64,000 bases of DNA from Pseudomonas chlororaphis subsp. aurantiaca (lineage in GTDB: Bacteria > Pseudomonadota > Gammaproteobacteria > Pseudomonadales > Pseudomonadaceae). The notes beneath the pieces were generated by a model. That model did no database searches. It saw nothing but the letters and a program-made list of their open reading frames with translations, and was not told where the DNA came from. The stretch covers positions 868,001 to 932,000 of the forward strand of contig NZ_CP059162.1 of assembly GCF_013466605.1 (NCBI RefSeq). The letters are read 5' to 3'. This document shows positions 44,267 to 53,419 of this stretch, one piece after another. A program made the translations under genes and the position numbers. The stretch's first letter is position 1. Every line of letters starts with the position of its first letter.

Positions 44267-45720
44267 CGACGTTCTCCCTGTTTGGCCAGATGCTCGCGGG
44301 CCAGGTCGTGCAAGGACCGGGCGGCGGGTTTCGGTGCGCTGTGGTTTTGCGTCCAGGGGCCGACGTTGCTCGGGGTCAGCGCGCGCAGGCGGGTGGCCGC
44401 CAGGCTGAACAGGCGATACAGGTTCGGCGAGCTGTTGAGCCTGGCCCAGGCGTTCCAGATGAAACGCTCCTTGCGCGAGTATTTGCTGCCTTGGCCGCGC
44501 ATCACCTGGTGGGGGCTGTCCGGGGCCTTGACGTTCTCTTCGCGCAGGCGGCGCAGCAGGCTCGGGATCGGGATCTTCACCGGACACACTTCGCCGCAGG
44601 CGCCACACAGCGAAGACGCGCTCGGATGGTCCGGCACCTTGGCCAGGCCGACCATGTGCGGGGTGATGATCTTGCCGATGGGGCCGGGGTAGACCTCGCC
44701 GTAGGCGTGACCGCCGATGCGGGTGTAGACCGGGCAATGGTTCATGCAGGCGCCGCAGCGGATGCAGTTCAGGGTCTGGCGCAACTCGCTGTCGGCGAAG
44801 GCCTGGCTGCGGCCGTTGTCGAGCAGCACCAGGTGCACTTGCTGCGGGCCGTCGAGCTCATGCTCCTTGCGCGGGCCGGAGATCATGTTGACGTAGGTGG
44901 TGATCGGCTGGCCCAGCGCCGAGCGGGTCAGCAGCGACAGCAGCGGCACCACGTCGCGCAGGTTCTCGACGACTTTCTCGATGCCAGTGACGGCGATATG
45001 CACGGGCGGCACGGTGGTGGACATGCGGCCGTTGCCTTCGTTTTCCACCAGCAGCAGGGTGCCGGTTTCGGCCACGGCGAAGTTGACACCGGAGACGCCG
45101 ATGTCCGCTTCGAAGAATTTCTGCCGCAGGACCCTGCGACCGATCTGAATGAGTTGGTCAACGTCCTTGGTGTACTCCACGCCAAGTTTGTCGTGGAACA
45201 AGGACGCGACCTGACCGGCGTTCTTGTGGATCGCCGGCATGATTATGTGTGAAGGCTTCTCAAAGTCGAGCTGGACGATGAACTCGCCCATGTCCGACTC
45301 AAGGCATTCAATGCCTTGTTCAGCGAGGACATGGTTCATCTCCATCTCTTCGCTGACCATCGATTTGCCCTTGATCACTTGCCGCGCCTCGTGAGCCCGG
45401 ATGATCGAGAGGACGATGCCATTGGCCTCGTCCACCGTTTCCGCCCAGTGCACTGTCACACCGTTGCGGGTCAGGTTCTGTTCAAGCTGCTCGAGCAGGT
45501 CGGGCAGCTTGGATAACGCACGGGCCTTGATCGCATTGCCCAGGGCCCGCAGGTGTTCGCGCTCAAAGGCATCGCTGAACGAGGCCGCACGTTTGGCCAT
45601 GAGGGAATCCATGGCACTGCGAAAATTGTTTCGCAGTTGTCGGTCACCCAGGGCCTGGTGGGCCCGGGTGCGAAAATCGTCCGACACAGTCAGGGTCGGA
45701 ATCAGCTCCGGGGCGCTCAT
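44263..45720 (-). CDS. lutB: L-lactate utilisation iron-sulphur protein LutB
   Basis: A 485-residue LutB/YkgF protein: an N-terminal LUD domain (KSMVSEEMEMNHVL is the conserved box) and two 4Fe-4S motifs, CIRCGACMNHCPVY and CGACGEVCPVKIPI, followed by a DUF3390-like tail. ATG 45720 overlaps the lutA stop by four bases. It is the catalytic core partner of LutA and LutC for L-lactate oxidation to pyruvate. Confidence 0.95.
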   Translation of the reverse strand: MSAPELIPTLTVSDDFRTRAHQALGDRQLRNNFRSAMDSLMAKRAASFSDAFEREHLRALGNAIKARALSKLPDLLEQLEQNLTRNGVTVHWAETVDEANGIVLSIIRAHEARQVIKGKSMVSEEMEMNHVLAEQGIECLESDMGEFIVQLDFEKPSHIIMPAIHKNAGQVASLFHDKLGVEYTKDVDQLIQIGRRVLRQKFFEADIGVSGVNFAVAETGTLLLVENEGNGRMSTTVPPVHIAVTGIEKVVENLRDVVPLLSLLTRSALGQPITTYVNMISGPRKEHELDGPQQVHLVLLDNGRSQAFADSELRQTLNCIRCGACMNHCPVYTRIGGHAYGEVYPGPIGKIITPHMVGLAKVPDHPSASSLCGACGEVCPVKIPIPSLLRRLREENVKAPDSPHQVMRGQGSKYSRKERFIWNAWARLNSSPNLYRLFSLAATRLRALTPSNVGPWTQNHSAPKPAARSLHDLAREHLAKQGERR

Positions 45721-46541
45721 GCGGCACCTCCGGTACGCTGCCAGAGGAAGCTGGCCAGGTGTTGGCCGCGCAGCGCTTCCCGTTGTTTCTCCAGCGAGCC
45801 GTTGATGTTCATCAAGCAGCCGCAGTCGGCGCTCAGCACCTGGTGGGCGCCGGATTCCTTCAGCGCACGGGTCTTGTCCGCGACCATCGCGCCGGAGATG
45901 TCCGGCATTCGGACGCTGAAAGTCCCGCCAAAGCCACAGCATTCGCTTTCGTGGTCGTGTTCTACCCGCTCCACGTTGCCCAGTTGTGCCAGCAGCTCAC
46001 GACCGTGCAGGTGGGTGTTCATCTCGCGCCGTGCCGAGCAGGAGGTGTGCAGCGCCACCTTGATCGGCTCGCCACTGTCCTTGAGCCGCACCTTGCACAC
46101 GTGCAACAGGAACTCCGCCAGCTCGTAGGTGCGCTCGGCCAGGGCCTGCACTTGCTTCAAGGTCTGCGGCTCATCCTTGAACAAGTCCGCGTAGTGCTCG
46201 CGAATCATCCCCGCGCAGGAACCCGAAGGCACCACCACCGGATAGTCGCCGGCGAACAGCGCCAGTTGCGAGCGGGCCACGGTGCGCGCCTGTTCGGTGT
46301 AACCCGAGGTGTAGGCCGGTTGTCCGCAGCAGCTTTGCCCTTGCGGGTACTCCACGCGAATGCCTTCGCGCTCGAGCAGGTGAATCGCATCCATCCCCGC
46401 TTCGGGATAGAACAGGTCGACCACACAGGTGCCGAACAGGTAGACCCGCGACGGTTTCTCGCTGGGGTACTGGCGCGGTTCGGCCAAGGGCGGTGCGACA
46501 CGGGTCGCGTTAGGCACGGCGTTGTAAAAAAGCTCGCTCAT
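45717..46541 (-). CDS. lutA: L-lactate utilisation protein LutA
   Basis: A 274-residue LutA/YkgE protein with two CCG (heterodisulfide-reductase-like) domains: CCGQPAYTSGY and CCGFGGTFS. ATG 46541 is chosen because CCCGGAGACACG precedes it. First of the four coupled genes after lldP, from which it is separated by 144 bases. The cluster carries LutABC where P. aeruginosa has the FMN enzyme LldD. Confidence 0.94.
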   Translation of the reverse strand: MSELFYNAVPNATRVAPPLAEPRQYPSEKPSRVYLFGTCVVDLFYPEAGMDAIHLLEREGIRVEYPQGQSCCGQPAYTSGYTEQARTVARSQLALFAGDYPVVVPSGSCAGMIREHYADLFKDEPQTLKQVQALAERTYELAEFLLHVCKVRLKDSGEPIKVALHTSCSARREMNTHLHGRELLAQLGNVERVEHDHESECCGFGGTFSVRMPDISGAMVADKTRALKESGAHQVLSADCGCLMNINGSLEKQREALRGQHLASFLWQRTGGAA

Positions 46542-46685
46542 CAGGCGTGTCTCCGGGTGGTCCCGGTTATCCGTCTGCGGCGGCTGCTGAATATAGAGAG
46601 CCAAGCTTTCAGCAGCCTTGCAGACCGGGTTGTGAGTTGCAGACGCCGCACGTGTGGGCCGGCGTCGGTTCTTTCGGTGTCGCGA

Positions 46686-48371
46686 TCAATGCACCAGCAT
46701 GCCGGTGAACCAGTAGGCCTGGGCCAGGGTGATCAGGCCGACGATGGTGGCAAAGAATAGGCTGTGCTTGAGGGTAAAGCGGAACAGGTCCGATTCCTTG
46801 CCCACCAGGCCGGTGGCGGCGCAGGCCACGGCGATCGATTGTGGCGAGATCATCTTGCCGGTCACGCCGCCACTGGTGTTGGCCGCCACCAGCAGGGTGT
46901 CGTTGACACCGATCTGGTGCGCGGTGGTGGCTTGCAGCGAACTGAACAGGGCGTTGGACGACGTATCCGAACCGGTCAGGAACACCCCCAGCCAGCCGAG
47001 GAACGGCGAGAAGAACGGGAACGCCGCGCCGGTACCGGCCAGCACCAGCGCCATGGTCGAGGACATGCCGGAGTAGTTGGTGACAAAGGCGAAGGCCAGC
47101 ACCATGCCGATGGACAGGATCGGCCAGCGCAGTTCGTAGAAGGTCTCTTTAAAAGTGGTCAGACCAGTTTTGAAATTGATCTTCAGCACCAGCATCGAGA
47201 TCAGCGCGGAGAAGAAAATCGCCGTGCCGGTCGCGGAAATCGGGTCGAGCTTGAACACCGCCGGAATCGCAGTCGGGGTGGCGACGATCGGCGCGCTCTT
47301 GATCACCAGTTGATCCAGGTGCGGAATCGCGAAGTTGAATACCCAGCCGTACATCGAGCCGCCGGCGGCGAACATCGCCTTGAACGGCTTGAGGGTCCAG
47401 ATGGTGACCAGCACGGTGAGGATCAGGAACGGCGACCAGGCCTTGAAGATTTCAGCGAAGCTGTACGGCGACGGCTGGGTGGTGCGCGGCTGGCCGAAAC
47501 CGCCGTTGCGCACGGCCGCGGCGCCGACGCTGGCGGTGGCCGCGGCGAACGAACGCTTGGGTTGCCAGACCTTGAGGAACAGGGTCAGGGCAATCAGGCT
47601 GGCCAGGGCCGAGGTGATGTCCGGCAGCTCCGGGCCGATGAAGTTCGAGGTGAAGTACTGGGTCACGGCAAAGCTCAGGCCAGCCACCAGCGCCGCGGGC
47701 CAGGTCTCTTTGACACCGCGCAGGCCGTCCATCATGAACACCAGCCAGAACGGCACGAACAGCGACAGCAGCGGCAGCTGGCGGCCGGTCATGGCGCCGA
47801 TCTTGAACGCGTCGATGCCGGTCACCTGGCCCGCCACGATGATCGGAATACCCAGGGCGCCAAAGGCCACCGGGGCGGTGTTGGCGATCAGGCACAGGCC
47901 GGCGGCGTACAGTGGATTGAACCCCAGGCCGACCAACAGCGCGGCGGTAATGGCCACCGGCGCGCCGAAACCGGCGGCGCCTTCGAGGAAAGCCCCGAAG
48001 CAGAAACCGATCAGCAGCACCTGCAGGCGCTGGTCGTCGGTGATCGACAGAACCGAGCTGCGGATGACCTCGAACTGGCCGCTCTTGACCGTCAGTTTGT
48101 AGAGGAAGACGGCGGCGACGATGATCCAGGCGATGGGCCACAGACCGTAGGCAAAGCCATAGCCAGCGGCGGCGAGGGCCATATCGGCAGGCATCTGGAA
48201 GGCGAAGATCGCCACCAGGATCGACAACGCCAGGGTAATGCTGCCGGCGACGTGTCCTTTGAGGCGGAACACGGCCAGAGCCAGGAAGAAGAAGACGATC
48301 GGGATGACGGCGGCGAGGGCGGACAGGCCGAGGCTGCCGAGCGGGCTGTAGAGCTGTTGCCAGGTTTGCAT
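46686..48371 (-). CDS. lldP: L-lactate permease
   Basis: A 561-residue LctP/LldP family permease with about thirteen membrane segments. [27 protein letters not shown] shows as [13 protein letters not shown], the family signature, and [20 protein letters not shown] lies near the C-terminus. ATG 48371 has TTAGGGGCC before it. It imports lactate and glycolate by proton symport and is the first gene of the operon. The LldR operator lies about 53 bases upstream. Confidence 0.97.
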   Translation of the reverse strand: MQTWQQLYSPLGSLGLSALAAVIPIVFFFLALAVFRLKGHVAGSITLALSILVAIFAFQMPADMALAAAGYGFAYGLWPIAWIIVAAVFLYKLTVKSGQFEVIRSSVLSITDDQRLQVLLIGFCFGAFLEGAAGFGAPVAITAALLVGLGFNPLYAAGLCLIANTAPVAFGALGIPIIVAGQVTGIDAFKIGAMTGRQLPLLSLFVPFWLVFMMDGLRGVKETWPAALVAGLSFAVTQYFTSNFIGPELPDITSALASLIALTLFLKVWQPKRSFAAATASVGAAAVRNGGFGQPRTTQPSPYSFAEIFKAWSPFLILTVLVTIWTLKPFKAMFAAGGSMYGWVFNFAIPHLDQLVIKSAPIVATPTAIPAVFKLDPISATGTAIFFSALISMLVLKINFKTGLTTFKETFYELRWPILSIGMVLAFAFVTNYSGMSSTMALVLAGTGAAFPFFSPFLGWLGVFLTGSDTSSNALFSSLQATTAHQIGVNDTLLVAANTSGGVTGKMISPQSIAVACAATGLVGKESDLFRFTLKHSLFFATIVGLITLAQAYWFTGMLVH

Positions 48372-48423
48372 ATGGGGTGGCCCCTAATTGTTGTTGGTCA
48401 GGCACTGGTCAGCGTATTTGGTT

Positions 48424-48440
48424 AATTGGTAAGACCAATT
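48424..48440. promoter_or_regulatory. LldR operator
   Basis: AATTGGT-aag-ACCAATT is a perfect palindrome of the FadR-subfamily GntR type (TTGGT..ACCAA), placed in the 261-base gap between divergent lldP and lldR. It matches the known LldR half-site. A lone copy is seen. Confidence 0.9.
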
Positions 48441-48632
48441 TACAATCGCTGTTGGCTAGGGTAAAAGCCTTGTGAGCGGTGTGTCAATTTGCCGCCCTAA
48501 AACTTTTGTCGAAGGTGCGGTGCAGATGACTTCTGATCCGCTTGCCGATGTGCGTTCTGATAGGTGCTGGCGCAGCCCCGATAGGCCAGAATAGAGAGCC
48601 CGGCGCGCGGTCGGGATCGTGGAGAGTGAGTT

Positions 48633-49400
48633 ATGGGGTTTGATCAGATTCGTCAGCGCCGTTTGTCTGACGACATTGTCGAGCGGCTCGAGGGGATGAT
48701 TCTCGAGGGCACGCTGAAGTCCGGTGAGCGCCTGCCGGCAGAGCGTGCGCTGGCGGAGCAGTTCGGTGTCTCGCGGCCTTCGTTGCGTGAGGCGATCCAG
48801 AAACTGACGGCCAAGGGCTTGTTGGTCAGTCGCCAGGGTGGCGGCAATTATGTGGTGGAGTCGCTGGGCTCGACCTTCAGCGATCCGCTATTGCAGTTGC
48901 TGGAAAGTAACCCTGAAGCCCAGCGTGACTTGCTGGAGTTTCGCCACACCCTGGAAGCTTCATGCGCCTATTACGCCGCGTTGCGTGCCACCGATGTGGA
49001 CCGTGAACGGCTCACGGCCGCCTTCGAGGAATTGCAGGATTGCTATTCGCGGGCGGGCGATGCGAGCCGGGCAGAGGAGGGCGCGGCGGACGCGCAATTT
49101 CACCTGGCAATTGCCGAGGCCAGCCACAACGCCGTATTGCTGCACACCATTCGGGGGCTGTTCGACCTGCTCAAGCGCAACGTGGTGACCAACATTGGTG
49201 GCATGTACAAGCAGCGCAGCGAAACCCGCGACATGCTGATCAGCCAGCATCGCGATCTGTACCAGGCGATTATCGAAGGGCGTGCCGAGCAGGCGCGCGA
49301 AGTCTCCAGCCGGCACATTCTGTATGTGCAGGAAGTGTTGGAGGAGGTGCGTCAGGAAGTGCGGCGCGTGGCCCGGGCGGAGCGGCGCAAGGGGATTTAG
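48633..49400 (+). CDS. lldR: Lactate-responsive GntR/FCD regulator LldR
   Basis: A 255-residue FadR-subfamily regulator. The winged HTH covers residues 8-75 (GERLPAERALAEQFGVSRPS then LREAIQKL), and the FCD domain about 95-235 contains the metal/ligand residues DAQFHLAIAEASHN and SQHRDLYQAI. ATG 48633 has GGAGAGTGAGTT before it. It represses lldP-lutABC-dld in the absence of lactate, consistent with the palindrome in the divergent promoter region. Confidence 0.95.
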   Translation: MGFDQIRQRRLSDDIVERLEGMILEGTLKSGERLPAERALAEQFGVSRPSLREAIQKLTAKGLLVSRQGGGNYVVESLGSTFSDPLLQLLESNPEAQRDLLEFRHTLEASCAYYAALRATDVDRERLTAAFEELQDCYSRAGDASRAEEGAADAQFHLAIAEASHNAVLLHTIRGLFDLLKRNVVTNIGGMYKQRSETRDMLISQHRDLYQAIIEGRAEQAREVSSRHILYVQEVLEEVRQEVRRVARAERRKGI

Positions 49401-49417
49401 TCTGGGTGGGTTCATCG

Positions 49418-49461
49418 CCGGCCAGCCCGCTCCTGGTAGGAACGAGCCGGCTCGCGATCAT
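49418..49461. repeat. Partial REP element
   Basis: AGCCCGCTCCTGGTAGGAACG and GAGCCGGCTCGCG belong to the GTAGGAGC/GGCTCGC class. Only part of the pair remains. Confidence 0.5.
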
Positions 49462-49481
49462 GGCATCAAGGCAGAAGGGCG

Positions 49482-49964
49482 TTACTCTTCCTTGCCCTTG
49501 TTGCGCACCGCGCGATGCAACTCACGATCGGAGTCACGTTCGCGTTCGGTGTGACGCTTGTCGTATTCCTTCTTGCCCTTGCCGAGTGCGATCTCGCACT
49601 TGACCATGTGCTTGCTCCAGTAGAGCGACAGGCACACGCAGGCATAACCCTTCTGCTGCACGGATGCGAACAGCTTCTCCAGCTCGCGCTTGTTGAGCAG
49701 CAGTTTGCGCGAGCGCACGGGGTCGGCGATCACATGGGTGCTGGCGGTGGTCAGCGGCGTGAAGTGGCTGCCCAGCAGCCAGGCCTCGCCGTCCTTGAGC
49801 AGCACGTAACTGTCGACCAGTTGTGCCTTGCCTGCACGCAGACTCTTTACTTCCCAGCCGGCCAGGACCATGCCAGCCTCGAACCGTTGTTCGATGAAGT
49901 AATCGTGACGCGCCTTTTTATTTTGCGCGATGGTCCCTGTTGGGTGTTTCTTCTGTTTAGCCAT
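49482..49964 (-). CDS. smpB: SsrA-binding protein SmpB
   Basis: 160 residues, normal length. It opens [20 protein letters not shown], with [20 protein letters not shown] in the OB-fold and the basic C-terminal tail [14 protein letters not shown] that enters the mRNA channel. ATG 49964 is preceded by a poor match upstream. It binds the tmRNA acceptor and escorts it to stalled ribosomes; ssrA lies in the same window. Confidence 0.97.
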   Translation of the reverse strand: MAKQKKHPTGTIAQNKKARHDYFIEQRFEAGMVLAGWEVKSLRAGKAQLVDSYVLLKDGEAWLLGSHFTPLTTASTHVIADPVRSRKLLLNKRELEKLFASVQQKGYACVCLSLYWSKHMVKCEIALGKGKKEYDKRHTERERDSDRELHRAVRNKGKEE

Positions 49965-50081
49965 AGGGGCGGCATTATAGGCAGTTGCACGCGTGTCGGC
50001 TACGGTGAAGCAGCGTGCTTGAGCAGGTTGAGTGAATCCCGGACAATGCGCGCTCTTTTTTCTCGGTTGGGCGCGTTTTTG

Positions 50082-51485
50082 ATGTCGACGGACAAGGTTT
50101 CTGTCCACGGCGGCTGGGCCAGTCGCTGGGTTTTCATACTCGCTGCGACTGGTTCTGCCGTGGGCCTGGGCAGTATCTGGAAATTCCCCTATATGGTCGG
50201 CGTCTACGGTGGTGGCGCCTTTGTCCTGGTATTCCTGGCCTGCATCGCGCTGATCGGCGTGCCGGTGATGCTGGCGGAAACCCTGATCGGCCGTCGCGCC
50301 CGGCAAAGCCCGGCCAATGCCTTGAAGGCGCTGGCCCTGGAAGCCGGACATTCGGCCAAGTGGTCCTGGGGCGCGTTCGCCGGAATGATCACCGCCTTGT
50401 TGATTCTTTCTTTTTACAGCGTGGTCGGTGGTTGGTCGCTGGACTACATCATCGATATGGGGCGTGGTGATTTCCAGGGCGTGACGGCGGATCAGGTCGG
50501 CGCCTATTTCGGCAAGGTGATTGCCGACCCCTGGCGGCTGACGCTGTGGCACACGCTGTTCATGCTGTTGTCGGCGGCCGTTATCGCCAAGGGTGTGGTG
50601 GCCGGGCTTGAGCGCAGCCTGCGGATCATGATGCCGCTGCTGTTCGTGATGCTGGTGATTCTGCTGGGCTACAGCATGACCACCGGGCATTTCATGGAAG
50701 GCGTGCATTTCATGTTCGACTTCAGCACCGACAAACTGCTCGACGGCCTGTTGCCGGCCATGGGGCATGCGTTCTTTTCCCTGAGCGTCGGTGTCGGTTC
50801 CATCATGATCTACGGCGCTTATATGCCGAAGCATTCGTCCATTGCCGGCACTATTGTCGGCGTGGCGCTGCTGGATACCTTCGTTTCGCTGCTGGCGGGG
50901 CTGGCGCTGTTCCCGATTGTGTTTGCCGCCGGGCTGAACCCGAGTGAAGGTCCGGGGCTGATGTTTGTCAGTTTGCCTTTTGCCTTTGGTAATGTGGCGT
51001 TCGGCCAGTTGATGGGCGTGGTGTTTTTTGTCCTGGTGGCCATTGCCGCCTGGAGCTCAGCGATTTCGCTGTTGGAGCCGATGGTGGCTTACCTGGTGGA
51101 GCGGACCCGAATCCGCCGCGGCTGGGTGACATTCTGGCTGGCGTTTATCTGCTGGTTCGTCGGATTGGGAACGGTGTTTTCCTTCAATATCTGGCAGCAG
51201 GCCAAGTTTTTCGTGAACGAAGGCGGGGCTTTCCACCTCTACCAATGGGGGGCGGCAGGTGGTCTGGATTTCTTCGGGGTGATCGATTTCTTCACTTCGC
51301 GGATCATGTTGCCCTTGGGTGGCCTCTGCTTTGTGGTGTTTGCGGGTTGGGTGATGGGGCGCGAGGCGGTTCGTGATGAGCTGTCGATTCGCAGCCCGCT
51401 GCTTTTTGCCCTGACCCTGTTTTTGATGCGCTATGTGGCGCCCATCGGCATTCTTATAGTGTTTGCCGCCCAGTTGTGGAAATGA
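50082..51485 (+). CDS. Sodium-dependent transporter, NSS family
   Basis: A 467-residue neurotransmitter:sodium symporter protein with about eleven membrane segments. [29 protein letters not shown] shows as [16 protein letters not shown], the helix-1 sodium and substrate site. [20 protein letters not shown] follows. ATG 50082 ([12 protein letters not shown]) gives the family start; ATG 50046 is an alternative. The substrate is likely an amino acid but is not identifiable. It is eight bases from ratA. Confidence 0.93.
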   Translation: MSTDKVSVHGGWASRWVFILAATGSAVGLGSIWKFPYMVGVYGGGAFVLVFLACIALIGVPVMLAETLIGRRARQSPANALKALALEAGHSAKWSWGAFAGMITALLILSFYSVVGGWSLDYIIDMGRGDFQGVTADQVGAYFGKVIADPWRLTLWHTLFMLLSAAVIAKGVVAGLERSLRIMMPLLFVMLVILLGYSMTTGHFMEGVHFMFDFSTDKLLDGLLPAMGHAFFSLSVGVGSIMIYGAYMPKHSSIAGTIVGVALLDTFVSLLAGLALFPIVFAAGLNPSEGPGLMFVSLPFAFGNVAFGQLMGVVFFVLVAIAAWSSAISLLEPMVAYLVERTRIRRGWVTFWLAFICWFVGLGTVFSFNIWQQAKFFVNEGGAFHLYQWGAAGGLDFFGVIDFFTSRIMLPLGGLCFVVFAGWVMGREAVRDELSIRSPLLFALTLFLMRYVAPIGILIVFAAQLWK

Positions 51486-51492
51486 CGCTGAC

Positions 51493-51927
51493 ATGACGAC
51501 ACATATTCAACGCTCGGCCCTGTTGCCTTATCCGGCGCAGTTTTTGTACGACCTGGTCAATGACGTGGCGCGCTACCCGGAGTTTCTACCCTGGTGCTCG
51601 TCGGCCGAGGTGCTGGAGAGCAGCGAGGTGCAGATGCGCGCCAGCCTGGCGGTTGCCAAGGGTGGGCTCAGCCAGCATTTCGTGACACGCAATACGCTGG
51701 TGCCGGGCCAGTCGATCGAGATGAACCTGGAAGAAGGGCCGTTCAACCAGTTGCACGGCGTGTGGGTTTTCAAGCCGTTGGGCGACAAGGCCTGCAAGAT
51801 CAGCCTGGATTTGTCGTTCGACTACGCCGGTCCACTGGTTCGCGCAACCTTGGGGCCGCTGTTCAACCAGGCGGCCAATACCCTGGTCGATGCGTTTTGC
51901 CAGCGGGCCAAGCAGTTGCATGCTTGA
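51493..51927 (+). CDS. ratA: RatA (START/COQ10-like protein)
   Basis: A 144-residue polyketide cyclase/START-fold protein of the RatA/COQ10 family, starting at ATG 51493. MTTHIQRSALLPYPAQFLYD at the start and YPEFLPWC are characteristic. Described in E. coli as a ribosome-association toxin and elsewhere as ubiquinone-binding. It overlaps rnfH by eight bases (ATGCTTGA), the standard RatA-RnfH pair, and lies close to smpB, as in other gammaproteobacteria. Confidence 0.93.
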   Translation: MTTHIQRSALLPYPAQFLYDLVNDVARYPEFLPWCSSAEVLESSEVQMRASLAVAKGGLSQHFVTRNTLVPGQSIEMNLEEGPFNQLHGVWVFKPLGDKACKISLDLSFDYAGPLVRATLGPLFNQAANTLVDAFCQRAKQLHA

Positions 51928-52240
51928 GCCAATGATCGAAGTCGAGGTGGTGTATGCCGCGGTCGACCGGCAGGTATTGCTCAGTGTTAGGGTGCCGACG
52001 GGGACTACTGTCCGTGCGGCAGTGAAAAGCTCCGGGATAGGTGCGCAATTTCCAGAGCTGGACCTGGACAGTTGCCCGCTGGGGATCTTTGGCAAAGCGG
52101 TTGCGGACCCTGGGACTCAGGTGGTTCGGGCGGACGATCGCATCGAGATCTACCGCCCATTGCTGGCCGATCCTAAAGAGGTTCGACGCCTGCGCGCAGC
52201 AAAGGCAGCACAGGCCCGGGCTCGTACTTCAGAGTCCTGA
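51920..52240 (+). CDS. rnfH: RnfH family protein
   Basis: A 106-residue ubiquitin-fold RnfH/UPF0125 protein. MIEVEVVYAAVDRQ, then LDLDSCPLGIFGKAVADPGTQ and VRADDRIEIYRPLLADPKEV are the family's three strong blocks. Starts at ATG 51920 inside the end of ratA. Cytoplasmic; exact role unsettled, often linked with RatA as a small pair. A strong terminator follows. Confidence 0.93.
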   Translation: MLEPMIEVEVVYAAVDRQVLLSVRVPTGTTVRAAVKSSGIGAQFPELDLDSCPLGIFGKAVADPGTQVVRADDRIEIYRPLLADPKEVRRLRAAKAAQARARTSES

Positions 52241-52256
52241 GTAAATTGACAGGCAA

Positions 52257-52287
52257 CAAAAAGCCCGGACTCGCCGGGCTTTTTTAT
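52257..52287. terminator. Bidirectional terminator
   Basis: AAAAAGCCCGG-actcg-CCGGGCTTTTTT has a seven-pair stem with flanking A and T tracts. It serves both rnfH and the convergent omlA gene. Confidence 0.92.
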
Positions 52288-52298
52288 TCCGCCACAAA

Positions 52299-52826
52299 TT
52301 ATTGCGGCGAGGTGTCCAGAGGCTCTGGTGTTGGCACCGGAACGGTCTCGACGTTGTCGACGTCCTTCTGGATCTGATCGAGCAGAGAGCCAGGCTTGGC
52401 CGGTTTTTCCGGTTTTGGCTGCTCGGTGTTTTCGCTCGGAGCGGTCACGGTGGTGCCGCTGTCCTTGCCCAGGATGGCTTCGTCACGGCTTACACCAGGC
52501 ATGAAGTCACCGGAAAGGCTGACCAGTTGGTCGTTACCGTTGAAGATAACGCTGACGCGCTCCTGCTGGCGTTCACCGCCACCTGGTTGCAGGCTGTACA
52601 GATAATCCCAGCGATCGGCGTGGAACGTGTCGGTCAACAGAGGGTTGCCCATGATAAACCGTACTTGCCGGCGGGTCATTCCCGGGCGTAACTGGTCTAT
52701 CATGTCCTGCGTGACGACATTGCCCTGCTGGATGTCGATTTTGTAAACCCCGGGGAATGAACAACCGGCGAGTGCGAGCAGTCCCACGAAGGTGAAACTG
52801 GTTAGCAAGAGCTTGGTGTTTTGCAT
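52299..52826 (-). CDS. bamE: Outer-membrane assembly lipoprotein BamE/OmlA
   Basis: A 175-residue lipoprotein (Pseudomonas name OmlA). The signal peptide ends in LAGC with Cys22. The BamE fold shows [22 protein letters not shown], then [20 protein letters not shown] and RWDYLYSL. The C-terminal tail is long and Pro-rich ([11 protein letters not shown]). It is part of the Bam complex in the outer membrane. It is divergent from fur, sharing a 98-base gap, as is usual in Pseudomonas. Confidence 0.96.
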   Translation of the reverse strand: MQNTKLLLTSFTFVGLLALAGCSFPGVYKIDIQQGNVVTQDMIDQLRPGMTRRQVRFIMGNPLLTDTFHADRWDYLYSLQPGGGERQQERVSVIFNGNDQLVSLSGDFMPGVSRDEAILGKDSGTTVTAPSENTEQPKPEKPAKPGSLLDQIQKDVDNVETVPVPTPEPLDTSPQ

Positions 52827-52924
52827 CGGTGGGCGACTTCCACTATCTTGGCTGGGACAACGTAAACCCCGATCATACCCGCATTAAGAGGAGCTGCGAA
52901 GCAGCATCCGCGAGAAAGCTGACC

Positions 52925-53329
52925 ATGGTTGAAAATAGCGAACTACGTAAAGCCGGCCTTAAAGTGACTCTGCCACGGGTCAAAATTCTACAGATGCTCG
53001 ATTCCGCCGAGCAGCGACACATGAGTGCCGAGGATGTTTACAAGGCGCTGATGGAAGCTGGCGAGGATGTCGGTCTGGCCACGGTTTACCGTGTTCTGAC
53101 CCAGTTTGAAGCAGCAGGCCTTGTGGTACGCCACAATTTTGATGGTGGTCATGCTGTATTCGAACTGGCTGACGGCGGTCACCACGACCACATGGTCAAC
53201 GTGGATTCCGGTGAAGTGATCGAATTCTTCGACGAAGAAATCGAGAAGCTTCAGAAGGCGATTGTCGAGAAGCATGGCTTCGAGTTGGTGGATCACAACT
53301 TGGTGCTGTACGTACGCACGAAGAAATAA
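52925..53329 (+). CDS. fur: Ferric uptake regulator Fur
   Basis: A 134-residue metalloregulator. Residues 1-80 form the winged helix (LRKAGLKVTLPRVKILQML, HMSAEDVYKALMEAGEDVGL then ATVYRVL) and the rest the metal-binding dimer domain with the HHDHMVNVDSGEV histidine cluster. It lacks the C-terminal cysteine pair of some homologues, which is normal for Pseudomonas. It represses iron-uptake genes when loaded with Fe(II). It ends with a terminator. Confidence 0.97.
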   Translation: MVENSELRKAGLKVTLPRVKILQMLDSAEQRHMSAEDVYKALMEAGEDVGLATVYRVLTQFEAAGLVVRHNFDGGHAVFELADGGHHDHMVNVDSGEVIEFFDEEIEKLQKAIVEKHGFELVDHNLVLYVRTKK

Positions 53330-53361
53330 GCATGTCGCGCGGATGCTGTCCGCGAAACGAT

Positions 53362-53392
53362 CGAAGGCGACCCAAGGGTCGCCTTCGTGCTT
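53362..53392 (+). terminator. fur terminator
   Basis: CGAAGGCGACCC-aa-GGGTCGCCTTCG is a perfect twelve-pair stem followed by a TGCTTTCTGCTCTTT tract, in the gap between fur and the convergent recN gene. Confidence 0.85.
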
Positions 53393-53419
53393 TCTGCTCT
53401 TTATTAAAGTGGCCGTTAT